From NCBI RefSeq assembly GCF_041296385.1, contig NC_091015.1:51526345-51590344 (forward strand): a DNA stretch of 64,000 nucleotides, written 5' to 3'. This stretch comes from Aphelocoma coerulescens. Taxonomy: Eukaryota > Chordata > Aves > Passeriformes > Corvidae. Both the position numbers and the translations under genes were made by a program. The first letter of the stretch is position 1. Each line of letters opens with the position of its first letter. This document shows positions 43,201 to 56,410 of the stretch, piece after piece. The notes below the pieces were generated by a model. That model ran no database searches, was not told the origin of the DNA, and saw only the letters and a program-made list of their open reading frames with translations.

Positions 43201-46200
43201 TATCCATCCATACACCCCTTCCTCTGGCCCCGTTATGATCTGCGCACCCCTAAATTCAAAAGGTTGTGCTCTGAAGTAGTTTTGAATGCTTGCAAGGACT
43301 TCATTGGCTGCCGATTCATTTTGCAACCTAAGCAATTCACAAAACACGAAACACTGAGCATCTGGAAAGGCAATTTCATGTTTATTGTTCACTGACTAGC
43401 AATTCAAGAAAACTCCTACAATCACCTAATATATTAAATAGACATTGTTTCTTTAAAGGGGAAGCTTATGATAGGGAACAGCCAGTATCCAGCATTGTTT
43501 CAGCAAGCAACTCCCTCAGTATGTACCAACTTCCCTCTTTATCATGCAAGTTCATGGGTGGGTTTTTCTCCTTATATATACACCTTTATTCTTAATGAAC
43601 CGAGTGTTTATATGACAACTTCTGGTTAAAACAGTCCTGGAATCTCTCTTCCAATTCCATTTAGCCACAGAACAATATAAAAAGCCAGTTTGTGCCAGGG
43701 CTAAAGCCACAGACAGACTCCAAAAGCCACATCGCATCAGATCACATCCACACTCAGAATCCAGTATCTAGTTTCAATCTGTCTTTGCTGCCCATGGATG
43801 TGCACAGACATTATCTGTTTACATAACACTGTATTTCAAGTCAGATGTGAAAGAGAAAATTAAACTCTTGCCTTCTCCAAAATAAAGCAAGCATTTCTTT
43901 TCAATACGGCATAACAGAGGGGTTTTATGCAGACACACTTTCCCTATCAAAAAAGTTAATTAAATTAAATTGGCTGGGCTCCATTTCCCTTTGAGATGGC
44001 CAATTTCCAGTGGGTAAAAACGCATCCAGTACATTTTTCACATTCTGTTTTCACAGACTGCTATGCTAGTATGCATACAGAGTAGTTCAAGTTTCTGCCA
44101 TACCTCAGCAGTCTCATGCCAGCTGTAGCCCCCAGATAAACAGAAGTGTTTTCATGCAGATGAGCTGGTATTCTCTCCTTGACTTTATTCAGACAGTCAT
44201 CAAGAGGCTTGGCAAGAGCTCCAGGGCTACTCTCATAGCTGGATATACCAGGGCCTAAAAGAGAACAAGGAGACAGATTTCATTCTGCTTTGCCAACTAC
44301 AAATTAGCCCAATTAGCAAGCAGGTGTTAAGAGAAAGACATTTCCCCCTTCCCCTCCCCGTAATTGCAAGCAAGGGTAGGATGGCTGAAAACTAGGAGTG
44401 CTTATTGAATAAAAAATGTGGTGCCTGTCTCAGCTGTGTGAGGCAGAGAAGATACTCGTGAACCGCTCACCTGTATTTCTGTGTCTATAAATACACACCT
44501 ATAGTACCATACTTGGAGTAACACATACATGACAACAGTGTTACATGTTCATGAGGAAAATAACTATACTCATGGCAGATGCTGTACAAAATAGCATGTC
44601 TGATGGATGTCAAATTTGTCTGATCTGCTGAAGTATAGAAAATCCATCTATCCACAGCCTAAGACAAAGATTTTCTAACCTGGTTTGCCCCAGCTGTCAT
44701 GGACACCATGGCACCCCTACAGCTCACTGCTCTCAACTGAAAGTACAATAAAGAAGCTTTTGCAAGGAATTGCTGGTGAAATTTCAAGATGCACAGAAAT
44801 GGCTCTTGAATTCATAGAGGTACCAGTCTGCGCTGATGCATGAACTAGTAAACAGCTTTCCAAATTTTCAAAGCCTTCAAAGAGCAGGAATGAGAGTTAC
44901 ACCATACTGGATAAGGCATAGCTATTTGAACAATTAACATCAAAGTGCTGCCTTGCTCAACACTCCAAGGACCATCAGGATCTCAACTTGTTCGGGTTCA
45001 ACTTGTGTGTAAATAAAATATTCCTTACTAAAATTCCCTAGCTGAGGAAGTCACACAGGGAGCAATCCAGGCATTCCCATGAAGCCACTGCCTCGCAGAG
45101 AACAATTGCCAGAACTCCATCTACTTCTGTAACAGCCATGTCTTGCACAACCTGGTCCCAAGCTAAGCAAAAGATGGCTTTTATCAAGTTGAAAAGAGAA
45201 ACCTTTTACGTTCAGTCACATTGCATTGATAGAAACAGAAGAAAAAATACGTAAGCCTTTACAGATTTCACACTCCCAAACTCCTTTTTTGACAGTGTGA
45301 ACTTAAACACGAACATTGCCCTGTAATCATTAGATGTTCACAGCCCTGGCTTTGGAATAAGACTTTCTGAAGTCTTAAGTCTAGCACAAACAGGCCTGAA
45401 GCTGGAAGGAAAGCTGTTACCAGAGGAAAACAGAGCAGCAACATCCTCAGCAGCTGCCATTGCCTCACACTCCTTTGGTGGCTGCAACTTCCCATCTTCT
45501 AGTGTTCAGACAGAGCAGGCCACAAGGCAGTGACCATTTTCTTCTGGACAACTGCCTGCTTTGCCAATGCTTAGAGTCTTGCCAGGACAGATTAACTACA
45601 TTATAAAGACAGGACTTTGATTTGGGGCTGGTTCCTACACACAGCAGCAGAGGTACTTAATAAAAGCAGTATTGGAATCATAAAACCACCACAGAACTCA
45701 CAGAGCAGTTGATCATTTGACCTTCAAGTTCAGTACATATGCGAAAATCTGCCGCTCATTATGCCCAGAACCATCCCCCAAATTAAGTGCTTAAGACTAT
45801 GGTTAGAGGGTCACTAAAGAATCACTGACAGATGTGTTCGCCACTGTGACCCACAACATTTCTGGGGACAGCTCCCAGGAACCAGCCCTCTGTCTCCTCC
45901 AGTACAGAGTTACCCAAGACTAGAAGAGTGAACCCTGGTGATTTTGTACACTCAGGGATGAAGAGTACTTGTCTGACCATGGCAAAGGACATGAACCTAG
46001 ACAGTTCATAGCAATTTGGACTCCTCTGTTTTGTAATTTATTTGTATTCTCCAGAGGTAAAACAAAATCTAAACCAATTAAAGCAAAATCACAAAGCACT
46101 GCTGTTTTTTTCGAGAAAAAGAATAATGTAGTTTCTCTGTGCGTTTTTCTCATACCAGAATTCCTAAAGGCAACATTCCTAATGAGTCCAGACATGATTT

Positions 46201-49200
46201 AGCAGAGTGTACCCCTCACCTCAGCAGGCTGGCCATCATTCCAGCAGTTTGTAAGGACATTTAATCGTTAGAGACATGACAGTGCATTACTTCTGTTCAT
46301 GTTACACTTGCTTTCCTTTCCTTGCTCTAGAATTGCTAAGAGTGTCCACACGTACATTTAACACTGAAGACAAAAATGCTGGTGCTGTTGAGAAACCATT
46401 GCCTTCTACTCCCTGTTACTCATGGGCCTCTGTGGCTACATCTCCAGCATCTATTTCCAGACACAAAGAGGGATGCAAGACTTTACGAGATCATGACTGA
46501 GAGAGAAGGAAAAAATTCTCTTTGAACACCGCAGTTATTATCAGAGAACAAAAAACCTGATTTCCCTCCCCTACCTGTCCATCTGTCTTCACAAAATGCG
46601 TGGCATTTTCATATCTTTGAAAGCTGAATCAGATGTCACTGAAGTTGACTAAGAGTTTCTATGAAGGAATCTACAACCACCTAACCATACTGGAGTGTGA
46701 TCAGAAGTCAGCCTAGTCTGTCTGTCTTCAAAGAATCAATTCAAAACCTCAGACAAACGACATGGCAGGTAGCCAGCGTACTTGTGGGACACCTTCTAGC
46801 AGTGCACAGACACAGATCTTCCTGAGACAGAGGCCACACCTACATTTTTGATAAAACTATGACACCCTTTCAGAAATAGTTCTGCCAATTTATCTATTTT
46901 CATTGATATTTTTATTAGCTGCTTCCTAGTTCTGTAGTGGGGAGAAGCTCAGTTAACAACATCTAACAAGGAATAGATTCCCATTCTTTTAAAACTCTTT
47001 TTATTCCCAGCTATTTGAAAATATATATACGACTTTTATTCTGAAAGAAACACAAGGACTGAACAGGTCCTGACTCTTTAGATTGAATTCTGTCTGCACC
47101 AATCATGCACTGCCATGGAGTAAATCAAATTTAGCTACAATTTCCTCTCTCTGGTGCAATGATTAGAGCACCTTACTGTATCAGCAGGAAAAGAACTAAT
47201 GCTGACAGACACAGACATAGTCTTGACAGTCTTCCCTCCCCAGCACTGAAAAGGGAACACAGTGGGTGTCATAGGTTAGCAAGCATAGGGAAAAGAAAAA
47301 AAAAAAAAAAAACAGCATAAGCAAGGCTAAAAATAACTAAGGAACTTTCCTTTGAGCTCACCTTTCACATTGCACTTGAAGGTTTGGCTCACTACTCCTG
47401 TGTTGTTTTCTTTTTCCGCCGGCCACTCATAGACATAGACTGTAGTCCGAGAGGATCCAGCATCAAGGACGATTCCATACTGGGGATTAAAAAATAATAC
47501 ATTAGATGAAGAAAGAAACAATGACAGCTTAAATGCCCATATGCAGCTGCACTTCATTGCACCACCAGACATTTAGAAAATGCATGCACAGTGTATTATT
47601 TACAAGAGAGATTAATTCTAGTGTTAGGGCGCTTAGGCATGAATCCAATAGCCAAGCACAGAATGAATCTGGCTGCAAACCAAGGAACATACTACATATA
47701 TTCAATAATTAATTCAGTGGGGATGGAGAATGCTCATCTCCTTTCAACATCAGGTTCAAAACCCACACTGACAAACAGATAACACTGTGTTAGGACCTGA
47801 TTTTGCAGCAAATTCATTTCCCTTTATCCCAGTCCATCCCTGAACGCTGAAGGGTTTGATATCTAAGCACAGGCTCTAGACTCGAGGATGCACGTAAAGC
47901 TATGAGCAAAGAGGTAAAGTACATAATAGTCGACAGTAAGAATGATGTAACAAGTCTGGTTCTTTCCTAATTGCCCCATATACCTCTCCCTTTGAGTGGT
48001 TTAGGCAGTCCACCTGAGAGCTTGCCTCTGAGAACAGGTTGTGCCAGAGTATGAGACAACAAAGACAGAAAGAGAGTCAATATTGCCCCATGATTATTTA
48101 TTAAATAAATGAGAGTGATTTAAATTCCTTGCCCCAGGTCCCTTGGACTTTGGGATTAAAGCACAGGTTTCTCCATCCCATCCCACTGCTCAACAGACCA
48201 GTTTTCCCCGTTTCCCATATTTTATGGCAGCAGAAAACTGTAGTAACTGGGAAGGCAATCTCATAAAGGGAAGCAAACTGAAATTTTGGTATCCTCTTTA
48301 TGATCCCTAAAAGTATGTTTAGCTCTTCCTAAGTCACCTAATTGGTAGGAGTCACACAGTGTAGGGTTCATTTTTCTGTCAGCTTTTTTCTTTTGAAACA
48401 GACAGATGCCCAGGAGCCTGACAAAACTGAAAAATGAGAGCCTCCATCTGTCTACAAAGCAGTAAGATCCCCTGTAGCAGGTTGATAAATTTCATCCCAC
48501 TGCCTCCCTGGGGACCAACAAGTCCAACCGGGAAGGATCACTGCTTCAGGTGGCAAACCATTCAGCTTTCACACCTGATTATTCCCAGCCTCTATTGTAA
48601 TCCTAAAAACTCCTGGCCCCCAAAGAATACCAGCAATACCAGTCTAGTCTGTTTCATAGAGGACTGTTAGATAATGAAAATTTCACTTATATTTATGCAG
48701 ACAATGTTTACCCTGATCCACTAAAAGATTAAAGGCTCCACAGATACTATCAAACCACTACATCATTGGATTCTGTTTCAGTAACTGCTTTAGCAAAGAT
48801 AATTTGAGTGTATATCTTCTCCTTGGAAGAGATGAGCACTCTGGAGGTACATAACACAGTAATGGTCAATCTGCTTAAGGACTACTAATTAAATCTAGTC
48901 TCAGTCAGCTTAAAGTGCCAACCATAAGCTTTTAACTTGGCTACTTTTAGAGCTAACTATCATACCCAAGTAGGGCTGGAAGATAACAGAAGTATTTTTA
49001 CCTCAGTTAACTGGGGGCTTTTCAACCTACTTCCTCCCTCCCCTGCATTTTCCAGCTTCCTTCTGAAAGGAAGAGATTTCCATCCTGAAGAGTAGTGGTA
49101 CCCTCTTCTGAATTAATGCATGACTGACAATTTTATTGTCTTTCTCCTCCTCCTCCTCTGTTTTTTCTATACAGCCTCTTGCTTCCTTTAAAAGAGATGC

Positions 49201-52200
49201 TCATTTTTGAAAAGGTCTCTTGGACCCATTTCAGGGTGACTCTTGAGGCTCCTCAGGACTTATGTGAGTTCACTGTGTGCAAACTGGCCCATGCAGCCTC
49301 AAGAAGTGGTGATCAGCAACAACTGTGCCACATGCTAGGATTAAGATTAATCTTTAATTCAAAAAGCAGAAATGACAGATGATACTGTATCTTAAGAAGG
49401 TGAGAGAATTCTACCTGCCTTGTCTTAGCAGCCTACAAAAGACAAACTGGCTGGATTAAATTTTTCCAGGGATGTTAGATTTCTGTCCAAGTTGCAAGTT
49501 GGATCACCTTTAGCTGCCCTTTAAGGACAAGCAATGCCTTCCTGCTTTGAAATGCTCTGTGTGGGACTGGGAGCATAGGCAAACCCTTATCCCAGACTAG
49601 CAGCTATTAAAGAACAGAACTGCTTTTTCTCCCTTTCCTTTCTACTTCAGCCTTCCCACAGAATATTTCCATCATCACAAAGGCCTAGTGAATCCCTAAC
49701 ACCTAGGAACTGCACCATTTAGTCAATGGACTAGATTGGTCAGACAAGACAGGGAGACAACATCAACCCAGAAAAGCTTCAGAGTTCTGTTTTCTAGTCC
49801 AGAAGAAAAAAGAAAGGGGGGGGGGGGGAGTGACTAAGGAAAAAGCTTATTATGGGAATATGGCTTTGTGGGTGCATCCTGAAGAGTAGTAATCGCAACA
49901 GATAAGCAAGCACAAGCCCCAGGATTAATCACCTTTCCAGCCTGAGTATCATTCCTATAGGAGGATGTAGAGCTGCACAAACCCTTAAAGCAGGCACAGT
50001 TAAGATGGGTCACCTGCCTTCCAATCACTTTGGAAACTGCCAAGAGAAGCTAACAAGCTAAACCAGTTACAGGGAAAATGGAGGCCACAAAAGTGGATCC
50101 ATGCTGCATGCAGGCTTCAATTCAGCTACATAGGTTTGAACAATTTTTAGTCAAATATAACATCCACAAACAATGCAAAACACTTCCTAAGAGCCAAAAG
50201 AGATGTGCAAAATTTAGGTGTTGAAAACTTTAGCATCTTGAGAGGCAAATTAAAGAAATACAATAACGAAGTGGGTTGTTTTTTTCTCTAGGGCTCACAA
50301 AACAGCAATAGACAAACAGATTTTTTTTTTTTTTTGACTGGTCCAAAGGCTCATTACATTCAGAGCTATCATCATTTACAATTGCAGACTTCTCCACTGA
50401 GGATGTTTGTGGTTTCTTCATCACTCTTCTCACTTAATGATATGTATCAGTGAGTCACGAGTTGTTTCAGTGCCCCAGCCTCATGCAATGGGCAGGCCCT
50501 TCCTTCACTAATCACTGGCTCAGTCTTCAGATAATCCAACCATCAAGGATCCAAAATATTCCATTTTGCAACAGCAGTTTAAAACATCAGGGCCATGGCA
50601 TATAATTTATCTCTTATGCCACAATAGATGCTCTCAACATACGTCTTGGGAAAGAGCTCTTATGCCACAGGTAACACAAACAGTAGTAACAGAAGAACAA
50701 GGCCATTTACAAAGAGTAAGTCTGCTTTAATCATGTTGTTGCCATATTTAATTTTAACCAACCATGAAGTTCAGGACACTGTAATTTCCAGGCTCCATTG
50801 TATCAGCCGGGTACTAGAGGGTTTCACTGGCCTGCCAAGGTCCTCCTTCTGTGAATTTCTTGTGAGAATAAATCACTCACTGAGGAGGACTCAGTGTTTC
50901 AGGAATCAAAAACAGGGTCCTCCTTATCACCTGCATTAGCAGGCTTACAGCCCAAACTCAAATCCAAAGCCAAGGCACACCCAGTAGAGGAAACACCAGC
51001 CTTTCTCCAGAACCAGCCGTGAAGCTGTGATTCAGTAAGCAAACCTCCCCACTTAAACCAGCTCCAGATAGTCCAGGTGGTTCCAATGCTTCCTCAAAGA
51101 GTAACATAAACAGTTTTATCATTCTGAGTGTGAAACTGAATTAATGACAAACACAAGAGATGTGTAGGCTGTCTTTTAGATAGTGGCTTCAGCCTTTTCC
51201 TGGTGTCAGATGGGATACATGTCAGCCCAGTCTTGCCTTGCATGAAAATTGGTGGGATGTGAGGCTGCTGCACGCAGCCATTTGGGGCTCAACGAAGCAT
51301 ATACTTGATGCACTGTGTCCCCATGCAAGATCCCAGCACTCTCCCCCTGCCACACCACATAAACATATAAAACGGGTATCAGAATACAGTTTTATCCCAT
51401 TGTCTGACTCACACACCACCAAATGATTCAGACAAAGCCAAAGGTGTTTATAATCCCATGAAGTGCAACGAGGTGTTAGCCTATCGTTATCAGGATGTGA
51501 ACTATCCAGTTAAATACACATGCAGATGGAAAGGTAGAAGAGACTTCAAAGAAAAATCTGACAAGAGGATCGTGGGAAGAAAACAGAGCTCAGCATGCCA
51601 GGCCGCACAGCTTCTCTAGAAGGGCATTTTCTATGGCTTTTCCTCAGTTGTGTACATCCCTCATTAAAGAGCCTGCACACGTGTCACAGCACAAGGCAAA
51701 GCCTGAACTTCAGAGTGTTTCAGTTTGCCTTTTGCAGTTTACTCTGTCCCTCCTAATGAAGTTGGTTTGCTTCTGTTAATTTCCAGCAAGTCCCAACACG
51801 TGCTTAAGGACCGAGTGCATACTTAGAGCCCAAATGCATTTGATACACAGGAGCAATTTGCAAAGGCATCAGCATAAACTTCCCAGCTGTGCTAGGGGGA
51901 AGAATTTAAACTCTGGGTATTTCCCACTTCAAAATTAGTTTAAAATTACTTTCAATCTCTGGCAAAAATAAAGAAAAAAAAAGAGTAAGATATTCTCCCC
52001 ATTTGGACTTTCAATCCTGAAGAAGACATTGTGTGATAGCTACCACAGAGAGGGAACCAAGAAATACTTTTCCTGCTTTGCCACTGACTCTTGACCAATT
52101 CTCTTTTTCTCTCAGCTTCAGTTTTCCAATGATGATATGATTAAACATTAATTTATGGCTGTAAGCTCATTTGAATCACCCCATAAAAATGAGTTTAGAA

Positions 52201-52383
52201 AGGCACACTATTAAATATCAGTTCAAAACATTGTTCTCCTTCCTGAGGTATCCTAAGACTTACCTTAAGCCCTGGGGAGAGGACTTGTTGCTGGTTTATC
52301 TGAATCACTGCAATAGCAATAACAAGAACTATGCTTAGAAGAAGGAACACTTGGGCAACAACACTCGGGGTTCTGGTGAGCAT
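37008..52383 (-). CDS. ENTPD3: ENTPD3, ectonucleoside triphosphate diphosphohydrolase 3 (511 residues)
   Basis: Nine coding exons join in frame: 52383-52264, 47479-47362, 44254-44104, 43327-43168, 41117-40887, 40443-40171, 40075-39965, 39454-39317 and 37241-37008, giving 511 codons plus stop. The product is a cell-surface NTPDase (CD39 family) that hydrolyses extracellular nucleoside tri- and diphosphates using Ca or Mg. Features in order are an N-terminal membrane anchor (VVAQVFLLLSIVLVIAIAVI), ACR1 (IVLDAGSSRTTVYVY), ACR2 (GATAGMRLL), ACR3 with the catalytic Glu (GPEEGVYGWITANYLMG), ACR4 (GALDLGGASTQISF), ACR5 (ARSYCFSANFIYYLL) and a C-terminal anchor (LFAGLLVFLTATALLCFLFL). Several N-glycosylation sequons are present. 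All motifs are intact, so it should be active. It matches ENTPD3 better than ENTPD1, 2 or 8 in NNTGVVSQTFKC, WPAEKE and the last exon. Human ENTPD3 is 529 residues; the missing part is a short cytoplasmic N-terminus. Confidence 0.97.
39317..39454 (-). CDS. ENTPD3: ENTPD3 exon with ACR5 (46 codons)
   Basis: Acceptor CTTTCAG|CTGCAG and donor GAG|GTGAGT. It encodes LQFMLPKFEEIYARSYCFSA then NFIYYLLVHGYNFNAETWPQ and IHFQKE. Confidence 0.96.
39965..40075 (-). CDS. ENTPD3: ENTPD3 exon (37 codons)
   Basis: Acceptor CTATAG|GCTTTC and donor CAG|GTAAGT. It encodes AFSGFYYTINALNLSGHFSL then DDFNSSMWFFCSQSWAQ, with NLS and NSS sequons. Confidence 0.95.
40171..40443 (-). CDS. ENTPD3: ENTPD3 exon, extracellular domain (91 codons)
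   Basis: The acceptor after a C-rich tract reads CCCCAG|AAATC and the donor GTG|GTAGGT. It encodes KSNTSAKVDNPCYPQNYNT, then LVNFHGTGDPGLCQEMVSLL and DREDCPFNGIHQPKAKGNFV. Its cysteines match the conserved disulfide pattern of cell-surface NTPDases. Confidence 0.95.
40887..41117 (-). CDS. ENTPD3: ENTPD3 exon with ACR4 (77 codons)
   Basis: Acceptor CATGTAG|AGAAAC and a non-consensus donor CAG|GTCTGT. It encodes RNLWRTWVHPYRKETMGALD, LGGASTQISF, then KLYGYNYNVYTHSYQCYGRD and a C-terminal LLALLLQ. The GALDLGGASTQ motif is complete. Confidence 0.95.
43168..43327 (-). CDS. ENTPD3: ENTPD3 exon with ACR3
   Basis: Acceptor GCTTAG|GTTGC and donor GAG|GTGTGT. It encodes LQNESAANEVLASIQNYFRA then QPFEFRGAQIITGPEEGVYG and WITANYLMGNFLE. 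The Glu of EEGVYGW is the catalytic base in this family. Confidence 0.96.
44104..44254 (-). CDS. ENTPD3: ENTPD3 exon with ACR2
   Basis: Acceptor CTTTTAG|GCCCTG and donor TGAG|GTATGG, phase 1 in and phase 2 out. It encodes PGISSYESSPGALAKPLDDC then LNKVKERIPAHLHENTSVYL and GATAGMRLL. This exon is hidden in simple reading-frame scans because no ATG opens it. Confidence 0.94.
47362..47479 (-). CDS. ENTPD3: ENTPD3 exon with ACR1
   Basis: Acceptor ATCCCCAG|TATGG and donor AAAG|GTGAGC, ending in phase 1. It encodes YGIVLDAGSSRTTVYVYEWP and AEKENNTGVVSQTFKCNVK. The DAGSSRT phosphate-binding loop is intact. Confidence 0.96.
49816..49828. repeat. Poly(G) run of 13 bases
   Basis: An uninterrupted G13 in an ENTPD3 intron. 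Such runs are prone to length errors in sequencing. Confidence 0.9.
52264..52383 (-). CDS. ENTPD3: ENTPD3 first coding exon (40 codons)
   Basis: The acceptor CGTTTCAG|GATGCTC places the ATG one base inside the exon; the donor is AAG|GTAAGT. It encodes MLTRTPSVVAQVFLLLSIVL and the rest of the membrane anchor, ending SPGLK. Human ENTPD3 has about 16 more residues upstream, so a coding extension from an earlier exon is possible, but none was identified. Confidence 0.92.
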
Positions 52384-55300
52384 CCTGAAACGACAAAATG
52401 GGAAACACTTAGGGAACTTGAAAGGATTCGGCGATTCTCTCTTAAAGCCTGAAGCCCTGAATCAGTGGAAATTCATAAAATCTAATTTCATCAACTGGAT
52501 TACCTAGTGGAAATTCCATCTTCTCTTCAAGAACTGCCTGGTGTTTTGCAACCACTAACTTTTTATTGTCTGGAAGGGCTGTGTCTATATTGTCATGCTA
52601 ATGATGCCAGATTTCACCCTCAGCCTGCCCATTTTCCACGGTGCCTACGTGTAGGTGCCTGCTCCCCACCTCCCACGCCTGAGGAAACGCAGGCTGTGGA
52701 CAGGCAGGCCGGGGCTGGTGCTCACCCAGCTCTTCCCTGTGCTCCTGCAACACGGACACAACCACGGCCACACAGACACCTGAGGGAGGCTGCTGAGTGC
52801 AGCTGATGTTTCTGCCAGAGATGCAAGGTCGGTGTCTTGACAAGAGATACAGGCTTCTTCAGCAAGAAAAAAATGAAAAAGAAAAAAGGAGGTTTTAAGA
52901 ACGTTAAAGTAGGCATGCTTCTGCTAACAGCTGATGAAATATGTGTGTGTGTATTAATGAGGAGCCTATTCATATCATGCTGCACTGCACATAAAATATA
53001 AAATACTCAGTTTAACTCTGAGATGTTACAATGAAAAATTACTAAATCTAAGTAAATCTAACATGGTTATGTCAGACAAACCCCAAGGTGACATGAAACA
53101 TGCATACTAACAGTAACACTATTTATATGTTCATATCCTCTAGAAAAGTTTCCTAGAATTCAAACGTGGTTTACGTTTTCTGGAATTTCTGCTCATCCTT
53201 TTTTTCCCATGTTCCTGACCAGACATCTCTTAACCCCAAGAGGCCATTCAGTACCTGTGAATACTGATAGTCCACATATAAAAATCCTTATGCTCCTCAG
53301 GGGTTGAGGAGGAAGGAGGCAGCTGGAGGGATATGGCAAGCTTAGAAGTGTTCGAGGAATGCAACAAGGAGAATTTTCCTGCCTTATTTCAGAAACCATT
53401 TGTTTTGGCATAGAAAAATCAACGTGGCCTGGAGTGATCTATCCTGAGTCACATCTCCTAATTCTTCCATACTGATTGTTGAACATACCAGTGGCTGCTC
53501 AGGACTGTCCTATTCTTTCAGCAGTCACCAGTGCCAGTCTGTGCTGAGGACAGGAGCTTAAAGGTGGTCTCCAGTCCGTGGCCAGAGCACAACTGCGTCA
53601 GCCCCATTGTACCTGCAACACATGGTCTTGTCCTTAGCTCCAACCAGAGACAAAGGGCTGAGGGAGAGGGCAGAACAAATGCTTCTCCCACAGTTTCCAT
53701 TTTCTAAACCCCATGGGCTCTTCAGCCTGGTCCAACATCTGTGTTCACATTCAAAAGAGAAAAAAGAAGTTTGTTTTGTTCTGGGAGTAGCTTCACACTG
53801 AGCTTTGCCTATTGCTACTGCTTTCCTTCTTTGTCTTGCTACTTCTGTTCCGAAAACTGGCTCAGATTGGCTTTTGGAAACTCTTTGTTTCAGTTTGACA
53901 CATCTTACTTCCAAAACATCGGTTTTTACACTCATTAACTCCCTTTTCTAAATCCATATAGGCTCCTTGTTTATTGCCTATCTACTCTTCCAATACTTTC
54001 TTTCTTGGCTTGGTAATAGCTTTGTCATCTTAATCGTCAGTCAGTTTTAAGGGAAAATTACCAGCCACATTGGTGATCTATTTACTTCTCTTCATTGCTT
54101 TACTATCCTGAGGCTTTGAAACATCATGTACACAAATGCACAAATGACAGAAATCTTTTTTTTACTCTTAGAAAATGTGCTAACACCTCCACTGTAACCT
54201 GCAAATAATGTCAGGACATACCAATTAGAAATATTTCTACAGATCAATTCCTCTTTGAAAGGAGAGGGAAGATTCTTAACTACACATTTATGAACAACCA
54301 TCTGGATAAAATACTTTAGGGGGACAAAAAGTCACTTTCTTTAGCTTTCAATTGTACATGGATATATCTATATAACATTGTAAAGTGACTGAAAGAGAAC
54401 TATCTGCTCACAAGCTAATATATACCAGTCATTCCTGGATCAAAGCACTGATATTCAGTGCTGGAAAAAAAGAAGTCATCATCAAAGAAAAACATGCAGG
54501 ACAAATGACTCTTTGAAAAACTGAAGCATTACTAAAAAGCAAAGCAATAATGACCATTAGACTATTAACACTTAAGTCTTGAATGACTAAATATTTTCTG
54601 CTCCCATTTCTGGGAACTGGAAATTTTGGTTTGTTGAATTTCCCATGTGCTTCCCTGGTACTGGGATTTGTCTTTATCAGAGGTGATTTTTCTCTTTTCA
54701 AAAAATTTTTTGAGAGGGAGAACATAAGGTAAGGGCAGATGTCTTAAGACATTCCTCATACAATCTCGTCCCACCAGCAATCAGGACAATTTCATCAGAG
54801 ATAATCTGCAAATCCTGATTTACAAAATAGCCTCTGTATCAAAAGGGCACCTTACACACCATGCCCCCTAGAAGTCATCACACAGCTGACACCTTTGCTG
54901 TCCTGCCTGTCAAAAGCACAGGGCTGTATTTACCTCTGGCTACACTCAGATCTAAGGCTCATGCATACACCAGGCAATGCAGTCACACTTGCCCATTCAG
55001 TGAAATCTGTAGAGACACCAGAGAGGAGTTCATTCACTCCACCGTTTAAACACAGTTGTAACGTTAGGAACTCTTGCTATCGTTGTGCACTTGTTGGCAA
55101 AAAAATAAAAGATGTTAACAGAGTGCCAAAAACCAGTTGCATTCCATTATTAAAACAACGTCATCCTGAACCAAGAGAGAGAATAAATACATATTTTCCA
55201 CACCCAGTTAAGTGCACTGGGCCACACATGAGCACACTGGAAGGATCACTTTCTACACCTTACCTGCAAGCAAAAGGAATTCCTGCCTGCAAAGGGAAAT

Positions 55301-55789
55301 GCACCCAACTTCTTCATGCCACCAACATTTTAACCAAGTTAAATGCACACCAGTAAAAATGACTGTGCTGAAATTCCTTTTCCCAAGTAACTTGAAACAT
55401 CAGATCCACTTCTTTTAGGTACTGACCTGTTTGTTCATAGGGTGGGTAAGTAAGCACCTTTCTTCACACTATAACCTGAGAGATACAAACACGTTACCAT
55501 TTTTTTCAGACGAGGTCGACAGGTCAATGTTTTAAGTGCTGGGGGGAAAAAAACCCAAGCAACCAACCAACCACAAATCTAATCCCATAGCACCAAAACC
55601 CCAACATCGACAGCGCTTTAAACCCCGTGATGAAAACCTGCGAGGAGGTTTCACACGCCTCCCTTCGGAGGAGAAATTAAGTAAAAACAAGCACATGGAC
55701 ACAAAATTGCGGGTCAAGCTTTCCCTCTCCGCCGTCCTGGGTGAGGAAGCTTCGCACGATGATGTGTTTTGCGAGGAAACACCAAATTA

Positions 55790-56410
55790 TCCCCTCAGGA
55801 TAACGTCGGAGATACGGAGCGACACCTCCGCCGCGACGCCCGGGGCGGCAGTCACCCACCCCCTCACCTCAGCCCGGCCCCCGATCCCGGGATCCCGGCT
55901 CCCACCGCATCCCCAGCTACCTCCGCAAGCCGGGCTTCCCCGCCCCGTCCCGGGATGAGGAGCGACGGGAGCCGGCTGCACCCTCGGAGCAGCTGCGAGC
56001 GCCTCTCTCCCGGCAGGATTTGTGGAGAGTCACCGGGTGGGTGCCCGCCCTCTGCTCCTGTATCTCCGAACAGATGGAAAACAGACAAACGAAAAAACAA
56101 CTTGCAAGTCAAAAAAAAAAAAAATCCGGATGAAGTGACTGAAGTGGAGGGAGGAGATCTGCGGCCAGGGGACGCATGCGAGGCGTCGCCGCAGCGGGAG
56201 ATGCGGCGGGGGCTGTGCCCGGCGAGGGATGCGCCGGGGCAGCGAGGCTGGGAGGGGACCGAGCATCGGCCGCAGAACCGCCCGTGGCACTGCTGTGCCT
56301 CTCTCCCTTGCCCTCCTCCGGCGGCTCCCCGCTTTCCGGAAACGCCGCGCGGGATTTGACGGCAGCTGGTGCGGCAGGGTGTTGTTGCTGGCCGCCCCTA
56401 AATCACATTC
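55790..56410. promoter_or_regulatory. CpG island, probable ENTPD3 promoter and first exon
   Basis: A GC- and CpG-rich block 3.4 kb upstream of the first ENTPD3 coding exon. On the minus strand CTGAG|GTGAGG (junction after 55,868) is a plausible donor for a non-coding first exon, which would splice to the acceptor at 52,384. The open frames across the block on both strands come from base composition. Confidence 0.6.

Larger units (their letters stand above)
41118..52263 (-). other. ENTPD3 large introns
   Basis: The introns between coding exons 1 and 5 make up most of this 11 kb. They hold poly(A) at 47,291-47,312, a G13 run at 49,816-49,828 and a T15 run at 50,321-50,335. No further gene, CR1 or LTR was recognised in them. 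The shorter introns from 37,242 to 40,886 also contain nothing beyond A-rich tracts. Confidence 0.7.

Noticed and set aside
55536..56359. Long plus- and minus-strand open frames in the ENTPD3 CpG island
   Set aside because: They are compositional and have no recognisable domain.
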